From Cercis canadensis (lineage: Eukaryota; Streptophyta; Magnoliopsida; Fabales; Fabaceae), in the NCBI GenBank assembly GCA_003255065.1, contig QAOA01002098.1, positions 37,222 to 101,221 of the forward strand: a stretch of DNA of 64,000 nucleotides, read 5' to 3'. A program made the translations under genes and the position numbers. Position 1 is the first letter of the stretch. Every line of letters begins with the position of its first letter. This document shows positions 49,690-62,519 of this stretch, piece by piece. The notes under the pieces are model-generated. The model ran no database searches. It was not told the DNA's origin and worked only from the letters and a program-made list of their open reading frames with translations.

Positions 49690-52600
49690 CCCCCCTTTAA
49701 ACTTGATCTTGTGATTCCAAGTAAATTCCTTAACCTTACGAGGACTTCTTTCTTCAGTGGCTTGGTAAAGATATCTGCAATTTAATCTTAGGACTTCACG
49801 TACTCCACTTGCACATCCTTTTTTGCTATGCTTTCTCTTATGTAATGTTAGCGAGTGTCAATGTGTTTGGATCGATCATGGAAGACTGGATTCTTTGCTA
49901 AGGCTATGGCTGATTTGTTGTCAACATAAACCTTAGTTGGCTCTCTTTGTGTCATGTTCAACTCCTTCAACAGGTTTCTCAACCAAACTGCATGACAAAC
50001 ACATGAAGTAGCAGCTACGTACTCAGCTTCACAAGTAGAAAGTGTGACAATTGGTTGTTTTTTTGACATCCATGTGAAAGCTGTGTTTCCCATGAAGAAC
50101 ACGAACCCACTAGTACTCTTTCTATCATCCATATCTCCACCCCAATCGCTATCGCTATATCCAACAAGTTTATAATCATTAGAATCTGAATAAAACAAGC
50201 CAACATCAATTGTACCTTTGATATAGCAAAGGATTCTCTTAGCTTTTTGGAAATGGGTGGTAGTTGGATTCTCCATGTATCGACTCATGAGTTCAACTGC
50301 ATAAAGAGTATTTGGTCTTATGCAAGTCAGATAGCGCAAGCTTCTAACTAAACTTTTGAACATTGTTGGATCTATGCTTTCGCCATTGTCATACTTAGAT
50401 AATTTGACTACACAGCTGCCTGGCGTGCTTACTGGCTTACAACCTTCCATCTTAAACTTCTTAAGTATCTCCCTTGCATAGCTTTATTAGGAGATGAATA
50501 TACCTTATTCTATTTGTTTAACTTTAAATTTGAGGTAATATGTCATCAAGCCCATGTCGGTCATTTCAAACTCCCTAGCCATCACATTCTTGAATTCCTC
50601 AAATAAACTTGGATTATTGCCGGTGAAGATCAAATCATCCACATGCAAACACACTATTAAAATATCTCCATTTTTTATCTTGACATAGAGAGCATGCTCG
50701 TAGGGACATTTGGTAAAGTCATCATCTTGAAAATACTTGTCAATTCGACTATTCCATGCCCTTGGTGCTTACTTCAGTCCGTAAAGAGCCTTCTTTAACT
50801 TTAAAACTTTGTCTTCTTGGCCTTTGATCTCATAGCGTACCAGTTGTTGAATATAGACTTCTTTTTCAAGCACTCCATTTAGGAAGGCGGATTTTACATC
50901 CATTTGATGGATCTTCCATTTGTTCTGAGCAGCTAATGAAATAATTAGCCTTATAGTTTCTAAGTGAGCAACAGGAGCAAATACCTCGTTATAATCAATT
51001 ATAGCTTTTTGACTATAGCCTTTCGCAACAAGCCTCGCCTTGTATCTTTCTGTCCCTCCCTTAGCATTTTTTTTTGTCTTATACACCCATTTGACACCAG
51101 TTGCCTTGTGCCCTCTTGGAAGAGTGGCTAGCTCCCAAGTGTTATTCTTCTCAATGGCTTTGATTTCTTCATCCATCGCATCTCTCCATTTCTTTTTTTG
51201 TGCAGCTTCTTGAAAAGTCACCGGTTCACAATCAGCAAGGAAATAATAGAGTGCAAGATTATCAAGGACTTCAGTTTCTTCATAGAGATCTTGAAGTCTT
51301 TGTTCACGAGGCACTAGTCTTTCACTTGATGAAGGTGATAAGTCTATAAGGATAGCTGATGTTGGCGTTGTAGGTGGGGTGGTCGACTCTTCTTGTGGTT
51401 GCTCCTTTGCTTGCTCCTCTTCTTCAGGTGGAAGATCAAAATTAAAATTGTTGTTATGAGATCCAAAATCCCATTCTCATTCTTCATCAGATATCACATC
51501 TCGACTAATAACAAGCTTTTTGTTATTCGAATTGTACAGCTTGTACCCTTTTGAACTTGAGTCATAGCCAATGAAGATGAAACTTTCACTCTTATCATCT
51601 AGCTTGGTTCTTCTCTCGTCTGGCACATGAACATGTGCTACGCTTCCAAAAACTCTTAAGTGTGAGATAGTGGGCTTTCTTCCACTCCATGCTTCTTGTG
51701 GTGTTTTGCCCCATACACTTCTGGTTGGTGATCGATTTAAAAGGTACACAACACAATCTACAACTTCTGCCCAAAACTCTTTAGGTAATCTTTTACTCTT
51801 GATCATACTTCGTGTCATATCGAGCATAGTTCTGTTCTTTCTTTCTGTAACATTGTTCTGCTAGGGGGATCTTAGAACGGTCAAAGGACGTCAAATTCCA
51901 TTTGCTTCACAAAATTCTTTGAACTCCTTGGAAGTGAATTCTCCTCCTCGATCAGATCTCATTGCCTTGATCTGACGACCATTTTCTTTCTCTACAGCTA
52001 CTTTGAACTTCTTGAAAACTCCAAAAACTTATGATTTTTGCTTCAAGAAGTACATCCATGTTTTTCTTGAAAAATCATCTATAAAGGTAAGGAAATAATT
52101 ACTATTACCAAGAGAGCTTAGTTTGATTGGCTTGCACACATCAGTGTGGATGAGCTCTAGTGGCTTCTTGGCTCTTGATTCTGATTGTTTTGGAAAGCCT
52201 TTTCTGAATTGCTTCCCAAGTAGACATCCTTCGCAAAGCTGGTCCAGATGGTTGATGCAAGGGAGTCCTTTCACCATCTCTTTCTTAGATAGCAGCTCCA
52301 AACTTTTGAAATTAAGATGCCCAAATTGGAGATGCCACAACCACAATGCATCTTTATAGCAAGTTTTTAGACACTTTGCAACATCATTTTGGATATTGAT
52401 CATAAACATTCTATTCTTCGTCATTGGGACTTAATTTAGCAATGAAATTATTCTGATCATCTCTTATTGAAAGATTATAATCCTTCATGTGAATATCATA
52501 ACCTTTCTCTACGAGTTGCCCTAAGCTCAATATGTTACTTTTCATGTTGGGCACATAGTAAACATTGGAAATAAATTGATGTCTCCCATCTTTCAAACGG

Positions 52601-53936
52601 ATAAGAATGTTACCTCTTCCTTTCACTTGTATCTTAGAATCATCTCCAAATGAAACATTCCCACTAACTAATTCGTCTATCTCTACAAACATATCTTTCC
52701 TTCCACACATGTGATTTCTTACACCAATGTCAAGATACCATGAGCTTGCTTGGCCACCATCATTCTCCTTTTGTGTTAGAAGAAGAATTCCTCTTTCATT
52801 GGTCTTCTCCTCCACATAGTTGGTCCTCCCCTTAACTTTGTTGTTAAGAGCTCTATATTTTGATGCATAATGACCAAACTTTTGACAATTATAACATTGA
52901 ACTTGAGATTTGGAATACATTGAGTTCGAACTTCCTTTTCCACGGCCTCTTGGTGAGCTATCTCCCTTTTCATAGTTGTTATAATTGTTGTTGTTCCAAC
53001 CTCATCCATGACCACAGCCTCTACCTTGTCCTCGGCCTTGACCCCTTCCTTGACCACGTTGATTTCTATCGTAGCCTTGGGTTTCTCCTTTCTCCTTGAG
53101 TTGCATCTTGAGGAGTTGCTCGGAAGTCTCTTGCTTCTTCTTTTGCTTTTCTTCATAGGCTTGTAAAGATCCTTGGAGTTGCTCAATTGTCATTTGCTCC
53201 AAATTCTTTGTTTCTTCAATCGTTGTAACGATGTGATCGAATTTGGGATGTAAAGAGTGGAGTATCTTTTCCATTACTCTAGTATCTTTTATCTCTTCAC
53301 CATTTCTTTTTAGCTGGTTGAAAACGATTAACACTTTTGTGAAGTAATCAGAAATAGACTCGGATGCTTTCATTTGAAGGGATTCGAATTCACCTCTTAA
53401 CACTTGAAGGCAAACTCTCTTCACTTGTTCGGATCCTTTGTAAGAAGTTTGCAACTTCTCCCATGCTTCCTTAACGGAGCTTGCACTTGAAATATTCTCA
53501 AAGCCATCATCATCTAAGGCTTGATAGATGAGAAAGAGAGCTTTCTTGTCTCTCTTCCATGTGTCTTTCAAGTTTTCCCTTTGAGTTGAGGTTAGAGTAG
53601 CCTCATTCTCCAGCTCACTATAACCATTTTCTATGACCTCCCAAATATCATGTGTACCCAAAAGAGCCTTCATATTTATTCTCCAATTATCATAGTTGTC
53701 ATTTCTTAGTGTAGGAACTTGAAAGGAAGCCATACCATTGGCCATGTCTCGTTTCAACTTTTCTTTACAGCAGCTTCAACTGTTTTTCTGGACAGAGATG
53801 TTCTAGCGGCGCGTGGTGGCGCGTCCGTACTCCGATCATATTTATTCCAGTGGCGTTGCGTTCCTTTCGTCGAGATCTTTGATTTGATATGCTATAGTGA
53901 TACTTTTCCTTTCAACAAATAGCTCTAATACCACTT

Positions 53937-54330
53937 TGTTAGAAGGAAACTCATTTAAAAATAACTAAACTCTCTAATGCAACTCACTTAAGAAGGAGAA
54001 GAAGAAGCTTATTATTGAAAATACTCTCAGATTTCTTGCTTGATGAAAAAAACTTACAAGCCTCCCTATTTATAGGGGAATACAATCAACATACACCACA
54101 AAACATAAATTACATAATAAAAGCTAATGGCTTTGGGAGATGAGTCATCCATCTTGGAAAATTAGTCACTTGACTTGGAAATGAGTCTTCTATCTTGAAA
54201 ATGACTTATCTGACTTGAAGATGAGACATCATGCACTAACTAGAAAATTCTAAGAATTTTTCAAATATCTTTCACTCTATTTGGGTATTGGGCTTTTTAT
54301 TATGGATTGGATCAAGTTTATAATTCAACA
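53937..54330 (-). repeat. 5' LTR of the inner Copia element
   Basis: 394 bp, tgttagaaggaaac ... ataattcaaca on the plus strand, three bases from the primer site. Confidence 0.9.
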
Positions 54331-57300
54331 ATCTAGCCTAGTCAGTGAGAGATATTGCAAAGAGCCAACAGTATGCGAAAGATGGTTGCATCAGTAGAGG
54401 GGGAGGTGCTAGAAAATTGACATGAAGGGGCCATAGGCGTGTTCACTGGTTTAGCGTCATGCATATGAGCTTTCTCAAGGACATCTTGAGTATGTTTGTG
54501 TAAACTGAGAAACAGCACCTGAGCTATGAGCAGAAGTTCAATCCCAAGAAAACAGTTAGGTGCACCAAGATCCTTTAGAGAGAAAAGTCTTGAGAAATTG
54601 TGAGATGTTCCCAGTTAACAATAAATCGTCAACATTCACAAGGAAATAAGCCATAACCGAACCATGCTTGTAGACAAAAAGAGATGTATCAGATTTAAAG
54701 TTAACAAAGCCATAGGATAGCAAGAATTGCCAAAGAGCATGATACCAAGCACAGGGTGCTTGTTTCAAGCCATATAAAGCTTTCTTGAGCTTGCAGACAT
54801 AAGTATGATATTGTTGGTGCACAAAGCCAGGAGGTTGGCACATATAAACTTCCTTAGAGAGATTCCCTTGCAAAAAGACATTATTCATATCCAGTTGGCA
54901 CATAGGCCAGGCATTAGACAAGGCAATAATTAGAACAATCTTGATAGTCTATGGTTTAGTCACGGGATTGAAGGTGTCAAAGCGTTGGTGAAACCCTTTG
55001 GCCACTAGCCGGACCTTATACCTAGAGATGGTGCCATTTTGATGACGTTTGACACGAAAAACCCACTTATTGCAGACTACATTGAAGTGGGGTTGTGGTT
55101 GAACAAGGTCCTAAGTCCCATTAGACATGAGAGCATTGAATTTATCTAACATAGCTTGTATCCAGTGGGGAGACTTTAAGGCTTGAGTAACACATGTGGA
55201 TTACATAAGAGGAGGAAATTTGGTATTTAGTTACATAATAGGCACACTTTGGTTTGAAAATGTTATTTTTAGCACGAGTATGCATGGGATGAGTGCCATG
55301 TAAAGAGGAAGGTTGAGGTAAATAGATGTTACTTGGGTCTTGACCTTGAGAGCTTGTGGGTAGTACAAGAGTAGGCCAGATTAAGTTGCAGGGTCATGAG
55401 TTGATGAGGTCTCCGTAGTTAAAGATGAGGTAATAAGGGGAGAAGCTGAAGTAGTCAAAGGACCGATGGCTAGGGTAGGATTAGAGTTTAAATTTGATGT
55501 GGGTCTAGTATTATCTAGAGAAGGTAGGGATGCATATAAAGAGAGAGATTTAGTGGGAAGAGAATTTGAATTGAGTGGTGAGGAAAGAGTTTGAATCGAA
55601 GTGGGAAGTGGTGGGGAAGTTGAGTTGGATTGTGCAAGTGACCATTGATTGGGATTTGGATCAAAGGAAATAAGATCATGTGGGGCTAAAATTGAGGAGG
55701 TTGGAGAGGAGCTAGGTTCCGAATAAGACGACTTTAAATCTAAAAAATGGGAATTGATTTTCTACAAAATTAACATGCGTTAAAAAATAATATTTGTGGT
55801 TTTTATAGTCAAAACAAATAAAGGCCCTTTGGTTGGGGTCGTAACCGAGAAACACACAAAGATTGGATTGTGGTTGGAGTTTGTGGGTTGTGTAGGGCTT
55901 GAGCAATGAAAAACAAAGACAACCAAAGGTTCTTAATTTTAGATAATTGGGTGACAAATTAAATAAATGGAAAATGAGGTTTGATTGTTGAGGCAAGGTG
56001 TGGGGAGCTTGTTTATGAGATATGCTACTGTTTTCAGTGCATGAGACCAAAAACAAGGTGGAAGAAAGGCTTGATGAAGGAGACATCTAGTAGTTTCAAA
56101 ATGATGCCAATGCTTCCTTTCAGAGATGTCATTGTGTTCAAGGGTATGGGGTGATGTTGTAAGGTGGGAAATGTTGTTGTTTGCAAGATAAGGGTGGAGG
56201 GCAATGTACTCACCTCCATTATCAGTGTAAAGTGTTTTAATTTTGGAGTTAAATGCTTTTTCAACTAAGGCATGAAATGTGGGAAATATGGAGGAGACAT
56301 CCAATTTATGTTTCATTGGATAAAACCATACATACTTAGAAAAGTGGTCGATAAAAATAACATAAAATGTGTAGTCATCAATCGATTGTATAGAGCAAGG
56401 GCCCCAAACATCAGAATATACAATGTCCAAAATGTTGGAACTAGTTAGACTAGATAGAGTGAATGAGAGTTTGTGGCTTTTATTTTTCAAACAATTAACA
56501 CAAGTAGAAGATGAAACTTAGACATAGAGAGCGTGTGATGGTGCAAGAGTTGTTGAAGGATGGGTTGTGCAAGATGCCCTAGATGTTGGTGCCAACATTG
56601 AATGCTATAAGAGTGGTGGCAGCAGTGGCGAGTTTGTAGGAATGGTTGTCATTCGGCCTTTGCACTAGTATTTACCCTATTCACAAAGCCTTGACTTGAA
56701 AAAAAAATGAGGAAAAAATTCCATAGAGACATTATTTTGGTTATATAGCTGAGAGACGTATATAAGGTTTGTATTAACAAAGGGAACAAAAAGAATGTTA
56801 GACAACTTTAATGGAGAGGGCAAAGAAAGAGGACTGGTGTGGGTTATGGGGAGGTAGGTGTCATCAACAACTGTGAGTTGATCAGGTCCATCATACTGAG
56901 ATGAGACAGAGAGGCTCCCAATGTCATTTATAATGGGGTGAGTGGCACCAGAGTCAATAAGCCAGTGGGACTTTGAAGCACCAGTTGTGGCATTTGCATG
57001 TGCAGATGGAGCAACATGTGGATTATTTGTTATCTTGAAGTAATATTTGGCTATATGACCAGTTGCAGTAGACCATGGAAGACTGGGATCTGGTTGGAGA
57101 CTCGATGGGATGAGAACTGGTAGGTGAGTGGTGCTGTTTGGTATTGCCATTGAAGCGGGGTGGTCGGGTAGAAAACTGAGAAGAGTTTCTCTTCATAATG
57201 GTGGGCCGAGAGGGGCCATCAAGTGGCTTGTCTTCCTTTTTCAGGTAAAACTCATAATCAATAAGAGTTTCATACAACTCATCAAAGGAGATGGGTGTCT

Positions 57301-57952
57301 CATGCATCCTTAAAGCAGCAGTAATTTCCTTGTAGGCAGTACTGAGGGCACTGAGGCTATGGAGCACGAGATCTATGTCATCCACTAGATGACCGATGAC
57401 AACAACATCATCTAAAATGCTTCTCAAATTTCTGAGATACTTGGATACAATGGAGGTGCCCTTCATAAGATTAGAAAGGCAGTCCTTGAGGGTCATGACA
57501 TGGGAACTGGAGCGATTCGCAAAGGCGCGATGAAGTTGCTCCCAAGCTTCTTGAGATGTGGAAGTTTGAGAGTTCACAGCCGAGCATCAGTGTCACACGC
57601 TGCCATGATAGCAAGCAACAAAATATGATACTGACGGATCCAAAAAGTGCACAAGCGATTCTCAACTTCCTCACCATGGTGGGCAATGGTGGGAGGAGGG
57701 CAAGGGGTGGAGCTAGTTATGTAACCAATTAACAAGCTCATACCCAACAACATGGACTTTATCTGTTTTGCCCAGGCATTGTGGCTGGTGAGTTTGATGA
57801 CTAAGTTGGAGACATTGATGGTGATGAGTTTGGTGGAGTTGGTTGCTGGATGAAAAGGAATGGAATTGATGGTGGAAGAGGTTGACATTTGAGGGGGAAA
57901 AAAAAGGATTGAGAGAGGTGGCTGGTGAAAGCACATTACTTCTCTAATACCA

Positions 57953-58182
57953 TATAGAAGCAAATACATATGTGTGAAAACTAGGTTAATTGTATTCAGT
58001 GACTTCTTGTCAAATATATATAGAATCCTATCAGTAACAAACTAAAGAATATTCCTAGTATTATCCTATATTTAAATACAACACTTAAACTAGTTCTAAG
58101 GATAAGAGTTATATGTGCAGGACTCAAATTGAAATTAGTTATAGGGAAAACATATGACTACCATGTGGATAGTACTCATTTA
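57953..58182 (-). repeat. 5' LTR of the outer Copia element
   Basis: 230 bp, tatagaagcaaatac ... actcattta on the plus strand, directly adjoining the tRNA-Met primer site and followed by the gtgtg target duplication. Confidence 0.9.
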
Positions 58183-58449
58183 GTGTGCAACTGGGAAAAG
58201 TGGACACTTTTAAAATAAAAACAAGATCAAACCACTACCATGCTTAGGTAAATGTGATATTTTTATTTAAGGCATCCAACTGTGAGCAAACTCAGCATGA
58301 CTAGTTCTAGATGAACAAGGAATGAATCTTTCGCTAAACCTACCAATAGATTTTGAAGCACACAGAGGTAGCATAATATCAATTCTATTATCCAGGGAGG
58401 CATTGAAGTAACAACATGCACAACCAAAGACAAACAGAGATAAACCATC

Positions 58450-61400
58450 ACATATCACTTAGTTGGTAAACTAAGCTCCATGTGGGACAAATTCGGAGGT
58501 ATTGTCAGGAGTTCAAACCCCCTAATAGCAAGAAACTCCAATGGCTAAGAGACAAGGCCATCTTACTATAGTTGCCTCAGTCAAATAGTTGAATTTACCG
58601 TTTCACCTAATCATCTTACTGTAGTTGACTTGCATCTTCTCTTTGGGCGTAGCCCAAATTTTATATTTTGTTTATAATGGAACCCACTATTAGTTTTACA
58701 GCGAAAAAAAAATATCACAATATTTAATACTAAAAAATTATATATATCAATTATACTAGTGCACTAGCCCTATATATTATGCACAGTGAGTAAATAAGTA
58801 AATAAGTAACTTTTTATTTTAATGTTACAATCTCTTTATCAATTATATTACTATATGTTCAACTACTAGGTGTGACTCAATTAGAAAACTAAATTCTATG
58901 TGGGGCGAATTTAGAGATAACATCAAAAGTTCAATGGAAGCACTAGTGGTTAGGGCTGTCGAAGTCCGAGCGGAGATTAATCTTACACTAAAGGTATGGA
59001 GACCACCTCATGGGAAAACAAAGAAAAAAAATGACAAAGAGAGATAGTTGCTTCTAACAATTATAGACACTATTAGAAAAGTGGAGGTCCAAAGCCCTAA
59101 TCTCAATCAAACAATTTCATTTACCAATATAAAGTATATTTTGGCATTATGAAGAAGACGAGGAACTCGAAATTAGAGCAATAATAAGAAAGAAACTCCA
59201 ACGGCTAAGAGACAAGGCCATCTTACTGTAAAAGAATTCAAAAATGAAGAAGAGATGCTTGATGAAGGATCAAAGATCAGAGAAGCAATCATACAATGAT
59301 TGCTTAGACAGAAAATATAAATTCTGAAGAGAGAAAACCAGAAGGAAGAAGAGAGAATTTGAGAATGAATCTTCAAATCTTAATCTTGATTCTGAAGGAA
59401 ATGAATTACTTAATTAATCAATTACAAGCTAACAATACATTATATATGCATGCACTGTCGTACAGCTCAGCCATTAAGAAGAATCAAATAACTAATCTAC
59501 AGCTAGCAGAAATAACTAACTTTCTAAATAACATTGACTATTAACATCAGCATTGACTTGACATGCTGACATGGCTGCTGACGTGGCTTTGACAGCTAAG
59601 ATCAACCTCCATCATCCACTTCTGATATTGGTTTAACAGTTGCCTCAGTCAAATAGTTGAATTTACCATTTCACCTCATCATATTACTATAGTTGACTCG
59701 CATATTCTCTTTGGGCGTAGCCCAAATTTTATATTTTGTTTATAATGGAACCCAATATTAGTTTTCCTGTCAGAAAACAAAAAAGATCACAATATTAATA
59801 CTAAAAAATTATATATATCAATTATATTAGTACACTAGCCCTATATATTATGCACAGTAAGTAAGTAAGTAAGTAAATGAGTAATTTTTTATTTTAATGT
59901 TACAATCTCTTTATCAATTATATTACTATATGTTCAACTACTAAATGTGATTCAGTTGACAAATTAAGTTCTATGTGAGGCGAATTCAGAGATTATGTCA
60001 GGAGTTTGAACTCAATTGGAAACACTAGTGGTCATGGCTGTCGAAGTCTGAGTAGGGATTAATCTCACACTAAAGGTATGGAGACCACCTTGTGAGAAAA
60101 AAAAAAGACACAGAGATAGCTGCTTCTAACAATCATAGAGGCTATTAGAAAAGTGGAGAACCGAAGCCCTAACCCCAAAAGAATCAAACAATTTCATTTA
60201 CAAATATAAAGTATATTTTGGCATTATGAAGAAGATGAGGAACTCGAAATTAGATAAATAATAAGAAAGAAACTCCAACGGCTAAGAGACAAGACCATCT
60301 TACTGTAGTTGCCACAGTCAAATAGTTGAATTTACCATTTCACCTGATCATCTTACTGTAGTTGACTCGCATCTTCTCTTTGGGCGTAACCCAAATTTTA
60401 TATTTTTGTTTATAATGGAACCCAATATTAGTTTTCCAGCAAAAAAGAAGATCAGAACATTTAATACTAAAAAATTATATATATCAATTATACTAGTACA
60501 CTAGCCCTATATATTATGCACAGTAAGTAAGTAAGTAAATAAGTAACTTTTTATTTTAATGTTACAATCTCTTTATCAATTATATTACCATATCTTCAAG
60601 TACTAGGTGTGACTCAATTAGCAAATTAAATTTTATGTCAAGCGAATTTAGAAGTAATGTCAAGAGTTCGAACCCTATTAAAAGCACTAATGACAAAAAC
60701 TATTGAAGTCTGTTCAGGGATTAATCTCTCGCTAAAGATATGGAGATCACCTCGTGGGAAAATAAAGAAAAAAAAAAAGACAAAGAGAGATAGCTACTCC
60801 TAACAATCATAGAGATTATTAGAAAAGTGGAGAACCAAAGCCCTATCCCCAAAAGAATCAAACAATTTCATTTACCAATATAAAGTATATTTTGGCATTA
60901 TGAAGAAGATGAGGAACTCAAAATTAGAGCAATAATAAGCAAGAAACTCCAACGGCTAAGAGACAAGGCCATTTTACTATAGTTGCCTGAGTCAAATTGT
61001 TGAATTTACCATTTCACCTCATCGTCTTACTGTAGTTGACTCGCATATTCTCTTTGGGCGTAGCCCAAATTTTATATTTTGTTTATAGTGGAACCTAATA
61101 TTAGTTTTCTAGTAAAAAAAAAAATCACAATATTTAATACTAAAAAATTACATATATCAATTATATTAGTACACTAGCCCTATATATTATGCCTAGTAAG
61201 TAAGTAAGTAAGTAAATAAGTAACTTTTTTATTTAATGTTACAATGTCTTTATCAATTATATTACTATATGTTCAACTACTAAATGTGACTCTGTTGACA
61301 AACTAAGTTTTATGTGGGGCGAATTTAGAGATTATGTCAAGAGTTTGAACTCCATTAGAAACACCAGTGGCCATGGCTGTCGAAGTCCGAATGGGGATTA

Positions 61401-62130
61401 ATCTCACAGTAAAGGTTTGGAGACCACCTCATAGGAAAACAAAGGAAAAAAAAAAAAGACAAAGAGAGATAGCTGCTTCTAACAATCATAGAGACTATTA
61501 GAAAAGTAAAGAACCGAAGCCCTAATCCCAAAAGAATCAAACAATTTCATTTACCAATATAAAGTATATTTTGGCATTACGAAGAAGATGAGGAACTCGA
61601 AATTAGACAAATAATAAGCATGAAACTCTAACGGCTAAGAGACAAGACCATCTTATTGTAGTTGCCTCAGTCAAATAGTTGACTTTACCATTTCACCTCA
61701 TCATCTTACTGTAGTTGACTCGCATTTTCTCTTTGGGCGTAGCCCAAATTTTATATTTTTGTTTATAATGGAACCCAATATTAGTTTTCCCACAAAAAAA
61801 AAAGATCACAACATTTAACACTAAAAAAATTATATATATATCAATTATACTAGTACACTAGCCCTATATATTATGCACAGTAAGTAAGTAAATAATTAGC
61901 TTTTTATTTTAATGTTACAATCTCTTTATCGATTATATTACTATATGTTCAACTACTAGGTGTGACTCAATTAGCAAACTAAGTTCTATGTGGAGCGAAT
62001 TCTGAGATAATGTCGGGAGTTATTCGAACCCCATTAAAAGTATTAGTGGACAAGGCATGCCAAAGCACGAGAGGGGATTAGTCTCATACCAAAGATGTCA
62101 AGACCATCTCATGAGAAACTAAAAAAATAT
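58450..62130. repeat. tandem array of ~670-bp monomers (five copies)
   Basis: Monomer starts can be followed with 'ctccaacggctaagagacaa' at about 58538, 59197, 60273, 60944 and 61627. Spacings are 660-680 bp once the 412-bp insertion at 59227-59638 is removed. Each monomer contains four parts. They are a tRNA-like module (tgtgactcaattagcaaact followed ~45 bp later by gagttcgaacccc or a variant), a block 'gcattatgaagaagatgagg', a block 'tctttgggcgtagcccaaat', and a (gtaa)n microsatellite of varying length. No coding frame is conserved. It could be a local satellite or repeated SINE-bearing DNA. Confidence 0.85.
59227..59638 (-). mobile_element. solo LTR inserted in the 670-bp array
   Basis: A 412-bp piece with TG...CA ends (minus strand TGTTAAACCAATATCAGAAG ... 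GAATTCTTTTACA) and a TATA box (gcatgcatatataatg, minus strand, near 59452). It interrupts the second monomer at 'catcttac / gttgcctcag'. The other monomers lack it and show the empty site. No internal region and no clear target duplication. It is probably a Copia-type solo LTR, a fossil. Confidence 0.65.
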
Positions 62131-62283
62131 TATTATATCTTCAGTAGCAAAAAAAAATTATATTACTATATGTTGATTATTTTATGATTTATATTAGTGA
62201 TACTCTAATGCTAGATAAATATATATGATTATATGAATATGAGTAGTTATAAATATACGACATAACATACATTATAAGATATT

Positions 62284-62511
62284 TTATTTATTTATTTTAT
62301 ATGAAACGAAGCTTTCATTAAGCACTGCAAGAAGAACATCAAAAATAATTACTGGTGGTTCATTGAACCAACAAACAAGATAACTAGAGGCCTTCCCATA
62401 AGAGGCCAATCTATGAGCAACCTGATTTGCTCCCCTAGCAAGGAACCCACCTGAAATCCCATTTTTGAAGGTTACTACAGTAAGAATGAATATCCTCCAG
62501 AATAATCCCAA
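62284..62511 (-). mobile_element. LINE-derived RNase H-like C-terminal fragment
   Basis: The minus strand reads FLARGANQVAHRLASYGK and CWFNEPPVIIFDVLLA. This matches the end of the RNase H-like domain common to plant LINEs and their 'putative ribonuclease H' derivatives (motif RGANxVAHxLA). A short 3' segment and an AT-rich tail follow. The frame is open for 75 codons, but nothing upstream belongs to it, so it is a 5'-truncated copy. Confidence 0.65.
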
Positions 62512-62519
62512 TGGTAGAT

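Larger units (their letters stand above)
49288..54330 (-). mobile_element. inner Ty1/Copia LTR retrotransposon nested in the outer one (fossil, structurally whole)
   Basis: A 5.04-kb minus-strand Copia element with LTRs at 53937-54330 (394 bp) and 49288-49689 (402 bp), both TG...CA. The primer site TGGTATTAGAGC (initiator tRNA-Met type) is at 53933-53922, and a purine tract next to the 3' LTR is at about 49698-49690. Parts in order are gag (about 53757-52780) with a CCHC knuckle (CYNCQKFGH), protease, integrase with its GLPCINHL-type pre-integrase region (about 52420-51480), reverse transcriptase (about 51310-50700, with HQMDVKSAFLNG) and RNase H (about 50270-49850). The coding region is broken, by roughly six or more changes. 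The LTRs differ at about 20 of 394 sites by eye (near 5 percent), half the outer value, which agrees with the nesting order. The flanking 5-mers gtctg and atcta may be a decayed target duplication. Confidence 0.93.
48423..58182 (-). mobile_element. outer Ty1/Copia LTR retrotransposon (fossil, interrupted by a nested element)
   Basis: A minus-strand Copia element with both LTRs (57953-58182 and 48423-48651, about 230 bp) and a perfect 5-bp target duplication gtgtg (48418-48422 and 58183-58187). A tRNA-Met-type primer site (TGGTATTAGAGA) abuts the 5' LTR at 57952-57941, and a purine tract lies at about 48665-48652. Parts in order are gag (about 57970-57020), protease (DSGAT, about 57070-56680), integrase (about 56500-55900), reverse transcriptase (from about 55100, with LDMNNVFLQGN and the YGLKQAP motif) and RNase H (about 49200-48950). 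The reverse transcriptase region is split by the inner element. The LTR ends read TA...TA rather than TG...CA. The two LTRs differ at roughly 10 percent of sites by eye. The coding part is broken in many places (order of eight or more). It is about 4.7 kb without the inner insertion. Confidence 0.92.

Noticed and set aside
48839-57969. Separate host genes on the minus strand between the outer LTRs
   Set aside because: All recognisable frames are gag, protease, integrase, reverse transcriptase or RNase H parts of the two Copia fossils.
58450-62130. CRISPR-like array
   Set aside because: Monomers are ~670 bp and repeated throughout, with no short repeat-spacer pattern, and the genome is a plant's.
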